Notes: generated by a model from the letters alone, not told the origin. Shown: positions 56,486 to 64,000, counted from the first letter of the stretch. The stretch is DNA of 64,000 nt from Variovorax sp. PAMC26660 (GCF_014302995.1 NZ_CP060295.1:6439501-6503500), one strand, 5' to 3'. Numbers and translations are program-made.

Positions 56486-56884
56486 ATGCACACGATGGTG
56501 CTGCGGCTGAACCCGGGCGATGACCTGCGGACCGCGCTCGACCTCGCGCTGAAGCAAAGCGGCAGCAAGGCCGCATTCGTGGTGTCGGGCATCGGCAGCC
56601 TCGCCGGCGCGAGCATCCGTTTCGCGGAGGCCGAGGCGCCGACACGGATCGAAGGCGCACTGGAAATCCTCACGCTGGCGGGCTCGCTTTCGCCGGATGG
56701 ATCGCATCTGCACATCAGCGTGTCGGATGCCGAGGGGCACGTCTTCGGTGGCCATGCGGCGCCGGGGTGCGTGGTGCGCACCACGGCCGAGATCCTGATT
56801 GCGCAACTGCCCGACTGGCAGTTCTCGCGTGAGACGGACGCCGCCACCGGCTACGCCGAACTGGTGCCGCGCCACCAGCCCTGA
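56486..56884 (+). CDS. PPC/DUF296 domain protein
   Basis: The 132-residue protein is a stand-alone PPC (DUF296) domain. It starts MHTMVLRLNPGDDLRTAL and has the conserved VVSGIGSLAGASIRF, GSLSPDGSHLHISVSD and GGHAAPGCVVRTTAEI segments with putative metal-binding His residues. The plant AT-hook proteins that share this domain bind DNA, but bacterial single-domain forms have no firm function. TTG at 56471 and GTG at 56477 are alternative starts. It follows pgm directly. Confidence 0.85.
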   Translation: MHTMVLRLNPGDDLRTALDLALKQSGSKAAFVVSGIGSLAGASIRFAEAEAPTRIEGALEILTLAGSLSPDGSHLHISVSDAEGHVFGGHAAPGCVVRTTAEILIAQLPDWQFSRETDAATGYAELVPRHQP

Positions 56885-56903
56885 GCCCCGTCGTGCGCCG
56901 CGT

Positions 56904-57983
56904 TCAGTGCTGCGGCGCGTCGTTCAGGTCGTATTTCATGATTCGGCCGTGGCGCCCTTCGAGGTCGCGCTCGACGGCATACACGTCGCCGCTGGGCGCG
57001 CTGCGCTGCGACAGCACCGCATCCAGCGCACCGAGGTCGGCCGCGTCGAGTTGCAAATCGAGCACCTTCATGTGGTCCGCAAGATGGTCGCCGCGCCGCA
57101 CGCCGACGATGACGGCCGCGACGGCCGGCTGCTGCAGCACCCAGCGCATGGCCACTGTCGGGATCGACACACCATGCCGCTGCGCAACCTGTTGCAGTTG
57201 CGCCAGCAGTTGCTGGAACAGGTCCCAGCCACCGAAGTCGTCGATGACGAGCTTGTACTTGACCAGCGAACGGTTCTCGAAGGTGTGGCCCGGATCGCTC
57301 TTGCCCAGCCAGCGCTCCGACAGGAAACCGCCGGCCACGCTGCCGTAGCACAGCAGCTTCATGCCCGACTGCGCGCAGTACGGCGTCATGAGCGGCAAGG
57401 GCCGCTGGTCGAGCAGCGAGTACTGCACCTGCATGCTGAACAAGGGCACGCCCGCTTCTGCCAGTTCACGCGCATGCGGCGTGTCGAAGTTGGTGCCGCC
57501 CACGCGGTCGATCTTGCCGGCGCGCTGCAACTCGGTGAGCCAATGCGCGACTTCGAGGTAGCGCGGAACGCTGTAGTCCCACCAGTGGAACTGCACCAGA
57601 TCGAGCCGTTCCATGCGCAAGCGCTTGAGCGAGCGGTCGATGGTCTGCTCGACCTGGCGCTTGTCGATGGTCGGCAAGATGGCAAGGTCGGGCACGAACT
57701 TGGTGTGCACCCGCAGTTGCGAAAGGCTGTCGCGGCCGTGGCGCTGCAGGTGGTCGGCGCGGAACTCGCCGATCATTTCCTCGACGCCCGTGTAGATGTC
57801 GGCGCAATCGAAGGTGGTGATGCCGGCGTTGTAGTACGCCGCCATGTCGGCAATGGCGCTTTCGCGGTCGACGTCACCGTGCCCGCCGGCCAGTTGCCAG
57901 CCGCCTTTGAGCAAACGGGAGATCGAGTAACCGGGCGCGAGTTCGATGCGGTGCTGCAAAGAAGAAGCTGGAGAAGAAATCAT
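56904..57983 (-). CDS. Aldo/keto reductase
   Basis: The 359-residue TIM-barrel enzyme shows the AKR tetrad: Asp and Tyr in FDCADIYTG near residues 60-67, Lys in VHTKFVP and His in LVQFHWWD. The cofactor end has AAVIVGVRRGDHL. It reduces an aldehyde or ketone with NADPH. The ATG overlaps the stop of the upstream TIGR04076 gene by four bases, so it is the last gene of the XRE-headed operon. The substrate is unknown. Confidence 0.9.
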   Translation of the reverse strand: MISSPASSLQHRIELAPGYSISRLLKGGWQLAGGHGDVDRESAIADMAAYYNAGITTFDCADIYTGVEEMIGEFRADHLQRHGRDSLSQLRVHTKFVPDLAILPTIDKRQVEQTIDRSLKRLRMERLDLVQFHWWDYSVPRYLEVAHWLTELQRAGKIDRVGGTNFDTPHARELAEAGVPLFSMQVQYSLLDQRPLPLMTPYCAQSGMKLLCYGSVAGGFLSERWLGKSDPGHTFENRSLVKYKLVIDDFGGWDLFQQLLAQLQQVAQRHGVSIPTVAMRWVLQQPAVAAVIVGVRRGDHLADHMKVLDLQLDAADLGALDAVLSQRSAPSGDVYAVERDLEGRHGRIMKYDLNDAPQH

Positions 57984-58333
57984 GAGGGTTCGTTCGAAGG
58001 ATGGACAACCGCCGTGGTGTCGGCGTGGCGAAAGGTGCGCAGCCCGATGCGGGTGATGCGAAAGCGCGATGGGCAATGCGGATCGGGGCAGGCCACTTCG
58101 GCGTCGGTGCTCATCCAGTCGTTCGCGTCGGTGGGCCGCTGCTTGGCGGCCAGCAATGGCAGCAAGGCGCCGAGCGAATAGATGGAAAAGCCCTGCCCCT
58201 CGGGCAGATGCAGCATCTCGCCGCGCAGCTCGAAGAAGTCGCCGACCTTGGCGCCGCAATAGAGCTTGGCGCCTTCGGGGGCGACGACCTCGACGCGCAG
58301 GTCATGGAGCGTGAAGCGGGTGTCGGTGGTCAT
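57980..58333 (-). CDS. TIGR04076-family protein
   Basis: The 117-residue protein has the family pattern VEVVAPEGAKLYCGAKVGDFFELRGE followed by a glycine-rich segment (PEGQGFSIYSLGALLPLLAAKQR) and a Cys pair (ACPDPHC). I assign the family from memory of this pattern; no function is established for it. It lies between the XRE regulator gene (16 bp upstream) and the overlapping aldo/keto reductase gene. Confidence 0.7.
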   Translation of the reverse strand: MTTDTRFTLHDLRVEVVAPEGAKLYCGAKVGDFFELRGEMLHLPEGQGFSIYSLGALLPLLAAKQRPTDANDWMSTDAEVACPDPHCPSRFRITRIGLRTFRHADTTAVVHPSNEPS

Positions 58334-58349
58334 CGGGGGCCTTGCAGGT

Positions 58350-58886
58350 TCAGGGGTTGGGTGGCGTCACCGACAAGATGATTTCGGTCGGCGCCTGCGA
58401 CTGGTTCATGTAGCGGTGCGGCAGCCGCGAGTCGAACGAGATGCTTTCGCCGGCCAGCACCGGGTAATCGACGCCCGCAATCTGCGCCACCAGCGCGCCG
58501 CCGACGACGTATACGCACTCCGTCGAGGCATGGCCGCGCGGCTCGTCCGCCGACACCTGCCCCGGTTGCAGCACGGCGCGCAGCACTTCGAGCTGCCCGT
58601 TGCCGGCCGTGAGGCGCTCGTAGCCGACCTGCCCCTTGGGCGCGGTGAGCAGCGAGCGTTCGCCCGGTCGGCTGATCCATACCGAAGGCGGCGCCGGCGC
58701 AGAAAACAGCGAGGACACCGATTCGCCGAACACGCCGGCCAGCCGGCGCATGGTCTCGAGGCTGGGGTCGGTGACCGAGCGCTCGATCTGGCTGAGCAAC
58801 GTGGCCGACACGCCCGCCTGGGTCGCCAGCTCGCGCAGCGACAGGCCGCGCACGGTCCGCAACTCCTTCAGTCGTTCACCGATCAT
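58350..58886 (-). CDS. XRE-family regulator with C-terminal cupin
   Basis: The 178-residue protein has an N-terminal helix-turn-helix (LKELRTVRGLSLRELATQAGVSATLLSQIER, residues 7-37) and a C-terminal cupin domain (about 105-172) that would sense a small ligand. It diverges from the DUF3311-symporter operon and heads the operon with TIGR04076 and the reductase. A 15-bp motif lies just ahead of its start codon and again ahead of the symporter operon, suggesting it controls both units. Confidence 0.92.
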   Translation of the reverse strand: MIGERLKELRTVRGLSLRELATQAGVSATLLSQIERSVTDPSLETMRRLAGVFGESVSSLFSAPAPPSVWISRPGERSLLTAPKGQVGYERLTAGNGQLEVLRAVLQPGQVSADEPRGHASTECVYVVGGALVAQIAGVDYPVLAGESISFDSRLPHRYMNQSQAPTEIILSVTPPNP

Positions 58887-58897
58887 GCGGGCATCCT

Positions 58898-58912
58898 GAT
58901 TTTGTGCAGTAT
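58898..58912. promoter_or_regulatory. 15-bp operator-like repeat, copy 1
   Basis: GATTTTGTGCAGTAT lies 12 bp ahead of the XRE gene's start codon and is identical to the copy at 59078. The two copies are 180 bp apart in direct orientation. It is a likely autoregulatory site. Confidence 0.6.
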
Positions 58913-58941
58913 GGCTTCATTGGATGGCGATGGTATGTGCT

Positions 58942-58953
58942 GTGCAACTGCAC
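58942..58953. promoter_or_regulatory. GTGCA dyad in the divergent gap
   Basis: GTGCA-AC-TGCAC is a perfect 5-bp inverted repeat sharing the GTGCA core of the two 15-bp repeats in the same gap. It may be a third regulator site. Confidence 0.4.
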
Positions 58954-59077
58954 GTCAACGGTGCGTGCGCCCGAACCCGGTGCGCTGAGGAAAATTCCTT
59001 TTATTTCAATGGAAAGTTCAAAAAAATAGCGGAATACCATCTTGCGCTTTGCAGCAACCTGGCTGCACACTCCGTCG

Positions 59078-59092
59078 GATTTTGTGCAGTAT
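59078..59092. promoter_or_regulatory. 15-bp operator-like repeat, copy 2
   Basis: The second GATTTTGTGCAGTAT is 18 bp ahead of the DUF3311 gene's ATG, just before its AGGAG. Bound regulator here would block transcription or translation initiation. Confidence 0.6.
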
Positions 59093-59110
59093 CACTTTAC
59101 AGGAGCTGAG

Positions 59111-59410
59111 ATGGTCGACGCCCCCACCGCGCGCAACAGCAGCAAGCCACGCCGCCTCGGTCATCGATGGCTGCTGGTCTTTCCCTTCGTCTGGCAAGCC
59201 TGCCTGGCGCCGGCAGTGAACGACATCGCCGCCACGCCCTTCGGACTGCCCTTTCCGATGTTCTGGCAGATGGCCGGCATCGTGCTCACGAGCGTGGTGA
59301 TTGCGCTCGTTTTCAAGCTCGATGGGCGGGCCGGCGTGGAAGCCGAAGAAGCCGACTTTCTGGCAAAGAGCCTTCGTGCCGACAACGCAAGCAAGGACGG
59401 CGCGCCATGA
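59111..59410 (+). CDS. DUF3311 small membrane protein (symporter partner)
   Basis: The 99-residue protein has two transmembrane helices (about 20-38 and 50-70) with an APAVNDIAATPFGLPFPMFWQM-like loop between them, the pattern of DUF3311 proteins that accompany sodium:solute symporters. It is likely to be an accessory subunit. AGGAG precedes the ATG by 6 bp. Its stop overlaps the symporter start (ATGA). Confidence 0.85.
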   Translation: MVDAPTARNSSKPRRLGHRWLLVFPFVWQACLAPAVNDIAATPFGLPFPMFWQMAGIVLTSVVIALVFKLDGRAGVEAEEADFLAKSLRADNASKDGAP

Positions 59411-60918
59411 AGCTTGCGATCGTCCTCGCCATATTGCTCGCCACGGTGGCGGGCGCCATCGCCTACGGCCGCCGCACCCGCCACGGCAAGAGCTTTGCCG
59501 ACTGGGCCGTCGGCGGACGCAGCCTAGGCACGCTGGTGTTCTGGTTCATGAATGCCGGCGAGGTCTACACGACCTTCGCTGTGCTCGGCATCTCGGGCTA
59601 CGCGTGGGCGCTGGGCGCACCCGCCTACCTCGCGTTCTGCTCGGTGTCGATGAGCTACGCGGTGGGCTACTGGCTCATGCCGAAGATCTGGCGCGCGGGC
59701 CGGCTCGGGCGGCTGCTCACGCAATCGGACTTCTTCGCCGCGCGCTACGACGCGCCTTGGCTCGGCGTGCTCACGGGCGTGGTGGGCATCGCATCGCTGG
59801 TCGTGTACGTGCAGATCCAGTTGGTGAGCCTCGGGCTGATCGTGCAGCTCACGCTGGGCAGCAGTATCTCGAGCGAGGCCGCGACGATGGGCGCGGGCCT
59901 GCTGATGGTGGCCTTCGTCTTCGCGGCGGGCGTGCGTTCGGCCGCTTTCGCGGCCGGCGTGAAAGATGTGCTGATGGTCATCGTCGTGGTGCTGCTGAGC
60001 GTGACCGTGGCCAGCAAGGTCGGCGCGGCCTCGCTGCTCGACCTGTTCTCGATGGCCGAGGCGCAGCACCCCGGCATCGGCAAGTTCCCGGGCCTGGACG
60101 CCACCTCACCGACCACTGCGATCTGGCTCATGACCTCGGCCATCAACATCGCGCTGGGCAACTGGGTCTTTCCGCACCTGTTCCAGATGTCGTACACGGC
60201 GCACAGCGCCACGGCGATCCGCCGCAACGCGATCTGGCAGCCGCTGTATTCGCTGGCCTATTTCTTCATCATCCTGCTGGGCTTCGCAGCGCTGCTGGTC
60301 CACACGCAGCCGCCGGGTGGCAACCTGAACGCGGCGCTGCTGCAGTTCGTGTCGGACCGTTATCCGGCGTGGACGGTCGGCCTTCTCGCGGGCACGGGCT
60401 TCCTGCTGGCGCTGGCGCCGGGCTCGCTGCTGTTGCTGACGGCCGGCTCGATCTTCACGCGCAACGTGGTGCGGCCGTTCCGGCCTGGCCTGGGCGAGCG
60501 TGGGTCGCTGGCGCTATCGCGCGGCTCGCTGGTGGTGTTCGCGGCGATCGCGGTCTGGCTTTCGGTCAGCCAGAAGGGCTCGCTGGTGAAGATCCTGCTC
60601 GACGCCTATTCGGCCATCGGCATGCTCGCGCCCGGCGTGTTCCTCGGCTTCCTGTGGAAGCGCACGAGTGCGGTCGGCGTGCTGGCCGGGCTGGTGGCGG
60701 GCTTTGTCGCATTGTTGGCGCCCTTCGCGGCGAAGTTCTGGGCCACGGCAGTGCCGCAATGGGAGGCCGGACTGATCGCGATGGCGATCAACGCGGCGGT
60801 GGTCGTGATCGTCAGCCTGGCCACTGCAGCGCCGCGGCGCGAAGCGATCGCGCTGGGGCTGCACGACGAGCCGCTGCCCGATGCCGGCGCATCGGAGCTG
60901 CGCGCACAGACGGTCTGA
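59407..60918 (+). CDS. Sodium:solute symporter
   Basis: The 503-residue inner-membrane protein has about 13 hydrophobic helices and the SSS landmarks: WAVGGRSLGTLVFWFMNAGEVYTTF near the N terminus, LTQSDFFAARYD, and the central GNWVFPHLFQMSYTAHSATAIRRNA segment. It imports an organic solute with Na+. It is translationally coupled to its DUF3311 partner and probably regulated by the divergent XRE-cupin protein. The substrate is not predictable; pantothenate- or monocarboxylate-type carriers are the nearest groups. Confidence 0.92.
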   Translation: MKLAIVLAILLATVAGAIAYGRRTRHGKSFADWAVGGRSLGTLVFWFMNAGEVYTTFAVLGISGYAWALGAPAYLAFCSVSMSYAVGYWLMPKIWRAGRLGRLLTQSDFFAARYDAPWLGVLTGVVGIASLVVYVQIQLVSLGLIVQLTLGSSISSEAATMGAGLLMVAFVFAAGVRSAAFAAGVKDVLMVIVVVLLSVTVASKVGAASLLDLFSMAEAQHPGIGKFPGLDATSPTTAIWLMTSAINIALGNWVFPHLFQMSYTAHSATAIRRNAIWQPLYSLAYFFIILLGFAALLVHTQPPGGNLNAALLQFVSDRYPAWTVGLLAGTGFLLALAPGSLLLLTAGSIFTRNVVRPFRPGLGERGSLALSRGSLVVFAAIAVWLSVSQKGSLVKILLDAYSAIGMLAPGVFLGFLWKRTSAVGVLAGLVAGFVALLAPFAAKFWATAVPQWEAGLIAMAINAAVVVIVSLATAAPRREAIALGLHDEPLPDAGASELRAQTV

Positions 60919-60936
60919 GGCGGCGGGGAAAGACGC

Positions 60937-62307
60937 TCAGGCTTCCAGCGCTTCCACACACAGCGTCACCACCGGGCCGGCCGCCTCGGCCCGCGCCTGC
61001 AGCGCATGCACGGCGAGGTCTACCGCGCTTTGCAATACCGGCCCCGTCAGCACCAGCACCTGCGGGCCCACGTCGGGTCGTTCTGTCGCCAGGACGACCT
61101 GCCGAACCGGTACACGCTGCTCGGCAAGGCAGGCCGTCACCGCCTGGATCTGGCTGACCGAGTGCACCGGCACGCGCAGGTAGTGCGCCGTGTGCACAGC
61201 GGCGCGCGGCAGCACCGGCAAGGCGTTCGTCGCGTGGGCATGCACACCCAGATGCGGCACGTGGTTTGCGGCATGGACCCCATCGAGCCGCGCCACGTCG
61301 ACCAGGTCGGCGATCACAGCCGATGCGGTCTGCTCCGAGCCGGCACCCGCGCCGTAGTACATCGTCAGGCCAGCAGCATCGCTCTTGACCATGACTGCGT
61401 TCATCGATCCATTCACGTGCGCCATCAGGTGATCGGCAGGCACCAGCGCGGGCTGCACGCGCAGCTCCACACCCGCCGCCTGCCGGCGCGCCATGCCCAG
61501 CAGCTTGATGCGATAGCCCAGCTGCTCGGCACAGGCCACGTCGAGGCTCTGCAAGGCGGTGATGCCCTCCACCTGCGCATCGACAAAGCGCAGCGGCATG
61601 CCGAAGGCATTGGCGGCCAGCAGCGTGAGCTTGTGGGCGGCATCGATACCTTCGATGTCGAAGCTCGGGTCGGCTTCCGCATAGCCGAGCGACTGGGCCT
61701 GCGCGAGCGCGGCGGCGAAGTCCACCCCTTCATCGCGCATCTTGCTCAGAATGAAGTTGGTGGTGCCGTTGATGATGCCGGCCACCCATTCAATGCGATT
61801 GGCCGCAAGGCCTTCGCGCAGCGCCTTGATGATGGGAATGCTCACGGCCACCGCGCCTTCGTAGGCCACGGCCACGCCCTGCTCCCGCGCGGCGGCGAAG
61901 ATTTCAGTGCCATGCACCGCCAGCAGTGCCTTGTTGGCCGTGACCACGTGCTTGCCGTGCGCGATGGCTGCCAGCACCCAGTCGCGCGCGGGGCCGGTGC
62001 CGCCGGCAACCTCGACCACCACGTCGACGTCGGGGTGCGTGGCCACGTGCAGCGGGTCGGAAGTGAGCGGCACTCTGCCTTGGACGATCGCTGCGGCCCG
62101 TTCGAGATTGCGGGCCGCCACGATCACCAACTCGATCGCCCGGCCGGCGCGGGCAGCGATGTCGGCCCGGTTGCGGGCCAGCACGCGGAAGGTGCCCGAG
62201 CCCACGGTGCCGATGCCGATCATCCCGACACGCAGGGGACGAATGGCCGCCCGATCGGTGTTCAGGCTGTGCAGGGGCTCGAGGGATTCAGCGGGTTCGC
62301 GGTACAT
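60937..62307 (-). CDS. hom: Homoserine dehydrogenase with ACT domain
   Basis: The 456-residue enzyme has an NAD(P)-binding Rossmann start (GMIGIGTVGSGTF near residue 27), EVAGGTGPA, HVVTANKALLA, the signature GIINGTTNFILSKM and GYAEADPSFDIEGIDAAHKL. A C-terminal ACT domain (about 370-445) is the usual site of threonine feedback. It reduces aspartate semialdehyde to homoserine. The ATG at 62307 has GGAG 6 bp upstream. No thrC follows, so this is an isolated hom. Its leader holds a Thr/Ile-rich peptide and a terminator, implying attenuation. Confidence 0.94.
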   Translation of the reverse strand: MYREPAESLEPLHSLNTDRAAIRPLRVGMIGIGTVGSGTFRVLARNRADIAARAGRAIELVIVAARNLERAAAIVQGRVPLTSDPLHVATHPDVDVVVEVAGGTGPARDWVLAAIAHGKHVVTANKALLAVHGTEIFAAAREQGVAVAYEGAVAVSIPIIKALREGLAANRIEWVAGIINGTTNFILSKMRDEGVDFAAALAQAQSLGYAEADPSFDIEGIDAAHKLTLLAANAFGMPLRFVDAQVEGITALQSLDVACAEQLGYRIKLLGMARRQAAGVELRVQPALVPADHLMAHVNGSMNAVMVKSDAAGLTMYYGAGAGSEQTASAVIADLVDVARLDGVHAANHVPHLGVHAHATNALPVLPRAAVHTAHYLRVPVHSVSQIQAVTACLAEQRVPVRQVVLATERPDVGPQVLVLTGPVLQSAVDLAVHALQARAEAAGPVVTLCVEALEA

Positions 62308-62321
62308 GGACATCTCCAGAC

Positions 62322-62354
62322 GAAAAAACAAAACCCAGCTGCCAGAGCTGGGTT
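62322..62354 (-). terminator. Attenuator terminator in the hom leader
   Basis: On the minus strand AACCCAGCT-CTGGC-AGCTGGGTT (perfect 9-bp stem) is followed by TTGTTTTTT. It ends only about 15 bp before the hom start codon, so it can only act on the hom transcript itself. Confidence 0.9.
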
Positions 62355-62381
62355 CATTCGTTCGGGGAGAGAGCGATACAC

Positions 62382-62425
62382 CAGGTGGCTGCCGGAACGG
62401 CCACCTGTGCGTGCTCAGGTGGCCG
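62382..62425 (-). promoter_or_regulatory. Mutually exclusive hairpin segments of the hom attenuator
   Basis: Segment 1 (62416-62425), which overlaps the end of the leader peptide frame, pairs over 10 bp with segment 2 (62398-62407). Segment 2 can instead pair over 8 bp with segment 3 (62382-62389). A ribosome stalled at the leader's Thr codons would mask segment 1 and favour 2:3. Confidence 0.65.
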
Positions 62426-62462
62426 CGTTGGTAATGGTGGTAATCATTCGAGCAACAACCAT
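62415..62462 (-). CDS. Thr/Ile-rich leader peptide of hom
   Basis: The frame encodes MVVARMITTITNAAT: four Thr and two Ile within 15 residues, both Ile read by ATT, which I would expect to be less used than ATC in DNA this GC-rich. It resembles the E. coli thr leader peptide and ends just before the hairpins and terminator in front of hom. The true start is uncertain: in-frame ATGs lie upstream as far as 62540, and none has a strong ribosome site. No function beyond sensing charged tRNA is expected. Confidence 0.7.
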   Translation of the reverse strand: MVVARMITTITNAAT

Positions 62463-62549
62463 CGCCTGCACGGAGGCAGGCGGCATCATGCAAGCCATGG
62501 AGGCTGCGGCGGATGCGGGGGTGAAGTTGTGGCTCGACATGAGGGCCGG

Positions 62550-62577
62550 AGTGTACAACAGGCGTTTTGGCGGTCCA
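62550..62577 (-). promoter_or_regulatory. Possible hom promoter
   Basis: TGGACC, a 16-base spacer and TACACT lie upstream of the leader frame, each matching four of six sigma-70 consensus bases. The site starts right at the end of aapM, so read-through from that operon is an alternative. Confidence 0.3.
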
Positions 62578-62579
62578 GC

Positions 62580-63635
62580 TCAGGGCGCAGCCGACAGGCG
62601 TTTTTCGAGCCACACGCTGTAGCGCGAGAGCCCGAAGCACAGCACCCAGTACACCGCAGCGATGAACAGGTAGCCCTCGAGGTAGAACGGCCGCCAGGTC
62701 GGATCACCACCGAGCGCCAGGCCGAGTGCACCCGTCAACTCGAACAAACCGACCACCGTGACCAGCGAGGTATCTTTCAGCGTGCCGACCACGCTGTTGG
62801 TCAGCGCCGGCACCACGAGGCGCAGCGCCTGCGGCAGCACGATGTCGCGCTGCACCGGCCAGCGGCCGAAGCCGAGCGCCATCGCAACCTCGGTCTGTTC
62901 GCGCGGCACGGCCTGCAGGCCACCACGGATGATCTCGGCCAGATAAGCCGCCACGAACAGCGTGAGGCCCGCGAGCACGCGCACCAGCACGTCGGGCTGC
63001 CAGCCCGCCGGCCACAGCAGCGGCAGCAGGAACGAGGCCATGAACAGCACCGAGATCAGCGGCACGCCGCGCACCAGCTCGATATAGCTCGCGCTCAGCG
63101 TGCGCACCACCGGCCAACCCGAGCGGCGCCCCAACGCCAGCAACAGCGCCAGCGGAAAGGCCAGCGCCAGTCCGACCACGGCCAGCCCGATGGTCAGCGG
63201 CAGGCCGCCCCATCGGCTTGTCGGCACAGGGCTCAGGCCGGCGACACCGCCGCGCATCAGCAGCACGAACAGCAGCAGCGCGCCAACCCAGAGCGGCACC
63301 AGCCACCAGCGCCAACTGCGCGGCCACGCGCTGAGCACGGTGACGGCCGACAGCACGACCACCGCGATCGCCGGGCGCCATTGCTCTTCATAGGGGAAGC
63401 GGCCGAACAGCATCGGCCGCCATTTCTCGGCCACCACGCCCCAGCAGGCGCCGTGCTGCACCGCGCGGCAGGCTTCCGCATCGGGGCGGAACACGGCATG
63501 CACCACGCCCCACTCGATGGCGTGAAAACCGCCCCACACGAGCAGCGCCAGCAACAGCACGGTGGCCAGCGCGCGCAACGGCGAGCCCCAGAGTTCGCTG
63601 CGCCACGCGATCGGGCCTTGCGCGACGTTCCTCAT
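62580..63635 (-). CDS. aapM: General amino-acid ABC transporter permease AapM
   Basis: The 351-residue permease has the AapM layout: N-terminal helix, a long periplasmic segment, then VPTSRWGGLPLTIGLAVVG, SYIELVRGVPLISVLFMASF, the EAA loop QAVPREQTEVAMALGFGRW and a C-terminal FGLSRYSVWLEKRL. It forms the channel for L-amino acids with AapQ. Its ATG overlaps the aapQ stop by four bases. The aapP ATPase does not follow; hom lies downstream instead. Confidence 0.9.
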   Translation of the reverse strand: MRNVAQGPIAWRSELWGSPLRALATVLLLALLVWGGFHAIEWGVVHAVFRPDAEACRAVQHGACWGVVAEKWRPMLFGRFPYEEQWRPAIAVVVLSAVTVLSAWPRSWRWWLVPLWVGALLLFVLLMRGGVAGLSPVPTSRWGGLPLTIGLAVVGLALAFPLALLLALGRRSGWPVVRTLSASYIELVRGVPLISVLFMASFLLPLLWPAGWQPDVLVRVLAGLTLFVAAYLAEIIRGGLQAVPREQTEVAMALGFGRWPVQRDIVLPQALRLVVPALTNSVVGTLKDTSLVTVVGLFELTGALGLALGGDPTWRPFYLEGYLFIAAVYWVLCFGLSRYSVWLEKRLSAAP

Positions 63636-64000
63636 CGCCAGCCCCGCAGCGCGACGCGCGCGTTGTAGCGGTTCATGCCGAAGGAGATCAGCAGTGACAG
63701 CAGCAGGTAGATCGCCATGATGATCGCAATGCACTCGAAGGCCCGGCCGTTCGAGCCGATGGTGGTGTTGGCCACCGACACCAGCTCCGGATAGCCCACG
63801 GCCACGGCGAGCGACGAATTCTTGGTGAGGCTCAGCAACTGGTTGGTGAGCGACGGCACGATCACGCGCAGCGCCTGCGGCAGGATCACGATGCGCAACT
63901 GCTGCCCCGACGACAGCCCCAGCGCCTGCCCCGCGAGCACCTGCCCCTGCGAGACCGACAGGATGCCGGCACGCACGATCTCGGCCACGAAAGCCGCCGA
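63632..64000 (-). CDS. aapQ: General amino-acid ABC transporter permease AapQ (C-terminal part)
   Basis: The last 122 residues are visible, and the frame runs open to the window edge. They contain FVAEIVRAGILSVSQGQ, the EAA loop AGQALGLSSGQQLRIVILPQALRVIVP and LTKNSSLAVAVGYPEL, all close to known AapQ. The N-terminal part and the start lie outside the window. It overlaps aapM by four bases. Confidence 0.88.
   Translation of the reverse strand, partial: SAAFVAEIVRAGILSVSQGQVLAGQALGLSSGQQLRIVILPQALRVIVPSLTNQLLSLTKNSSLAVAVGYPELVSVANTTIGSNGRAFECIAIIMAIYLLLSLLISFGMNRYNARVALRGWR

Overview
The window is a high-GC chromosomal segment whose gene content and order point to a betaproteobacterium of the Comamonadaceae, most likely Variovorax or a close relative. 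The evidence is the map-glnD pair, an AapQ/AapM permease pair, a Liv-type ABC transporter beside acyl-CoA genes, and short palindromic repeats of a kind I associate with that family. I see no phage, insertion sequence, CRISPR array, tRNA or rRNA.

Bases 1-9300 are accessory. A 1,835-residue protein joins a CapA-like domain, a MurF-type ligase and a C-terminal S11 peptidase domain that has lost all its catalytic motifs. It is followed by a convergent acyl carrier protein, a zinc-ribbon/TPR protein, a divergent LysR regulator/azoreductase pair and an orphan fimbrial-like protein. Bases 9300-32000 are almost entirely minus-strand and form an acyl-CoA catabolic region. In order of transcription it holds an acyl-CoA ligase, two tandem Liv-type binding proteins, LivHMGF, a FadB-like fusion protein, a membrane-anchored M20 peptidase, a thiolase, a thioesterase, an acyl-CoA dehydrogenase, small proteins and an SDR. 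After a nested inverted-repeat element come a thioesterase, an MDR oxidoreductase, an AidB-like dehydrogenase, a GST and an SDR. The transporter, peptidase, ligase and beta-oxidation enzymes could together degrade acyl compounds, possibly N-acyl amino acids.

Bases 32000-46900 hold an esterase lipoprotein with a divergent AraC regulator, a tightly overlapping selO-msrB-yciB-bolA run followed by a periplasmic prolyl isomerase, purL, map and glnD. Bases 46900-53600 form a c-di-GMP neighbourhood: two diguanylate cyclases, a GspE/PilB-type ATPase with an MshEN c-di-GMP-binding domain, and a GGDEF-EAL protein. Bases 53700-58900 carry an I78-type inhibitor lipoprotein, a HAD hydrolase overlapping pgm, a PPC-domain protein, and an aldo/keto reductase/TIGR04076/XRE-cupin operon. 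That operon diverges from a DUF3311-sodium:solute symporter pair, and a 15-bp motif is repeated in front of both units.

Bases 60900-64000 carry hom and the aapQ-aapM permease genes. The hom leader is the most striking regulatory feature in the window. It contains a short Thr/Ile-rich reading frame (MVVARMITTITNAAT), mutually exclusive hairpins and an intrinsic terminator directly before the hom ribosome-binding site. This is the layout of a transcription attenuator like that of the enterobacterial thr operon.
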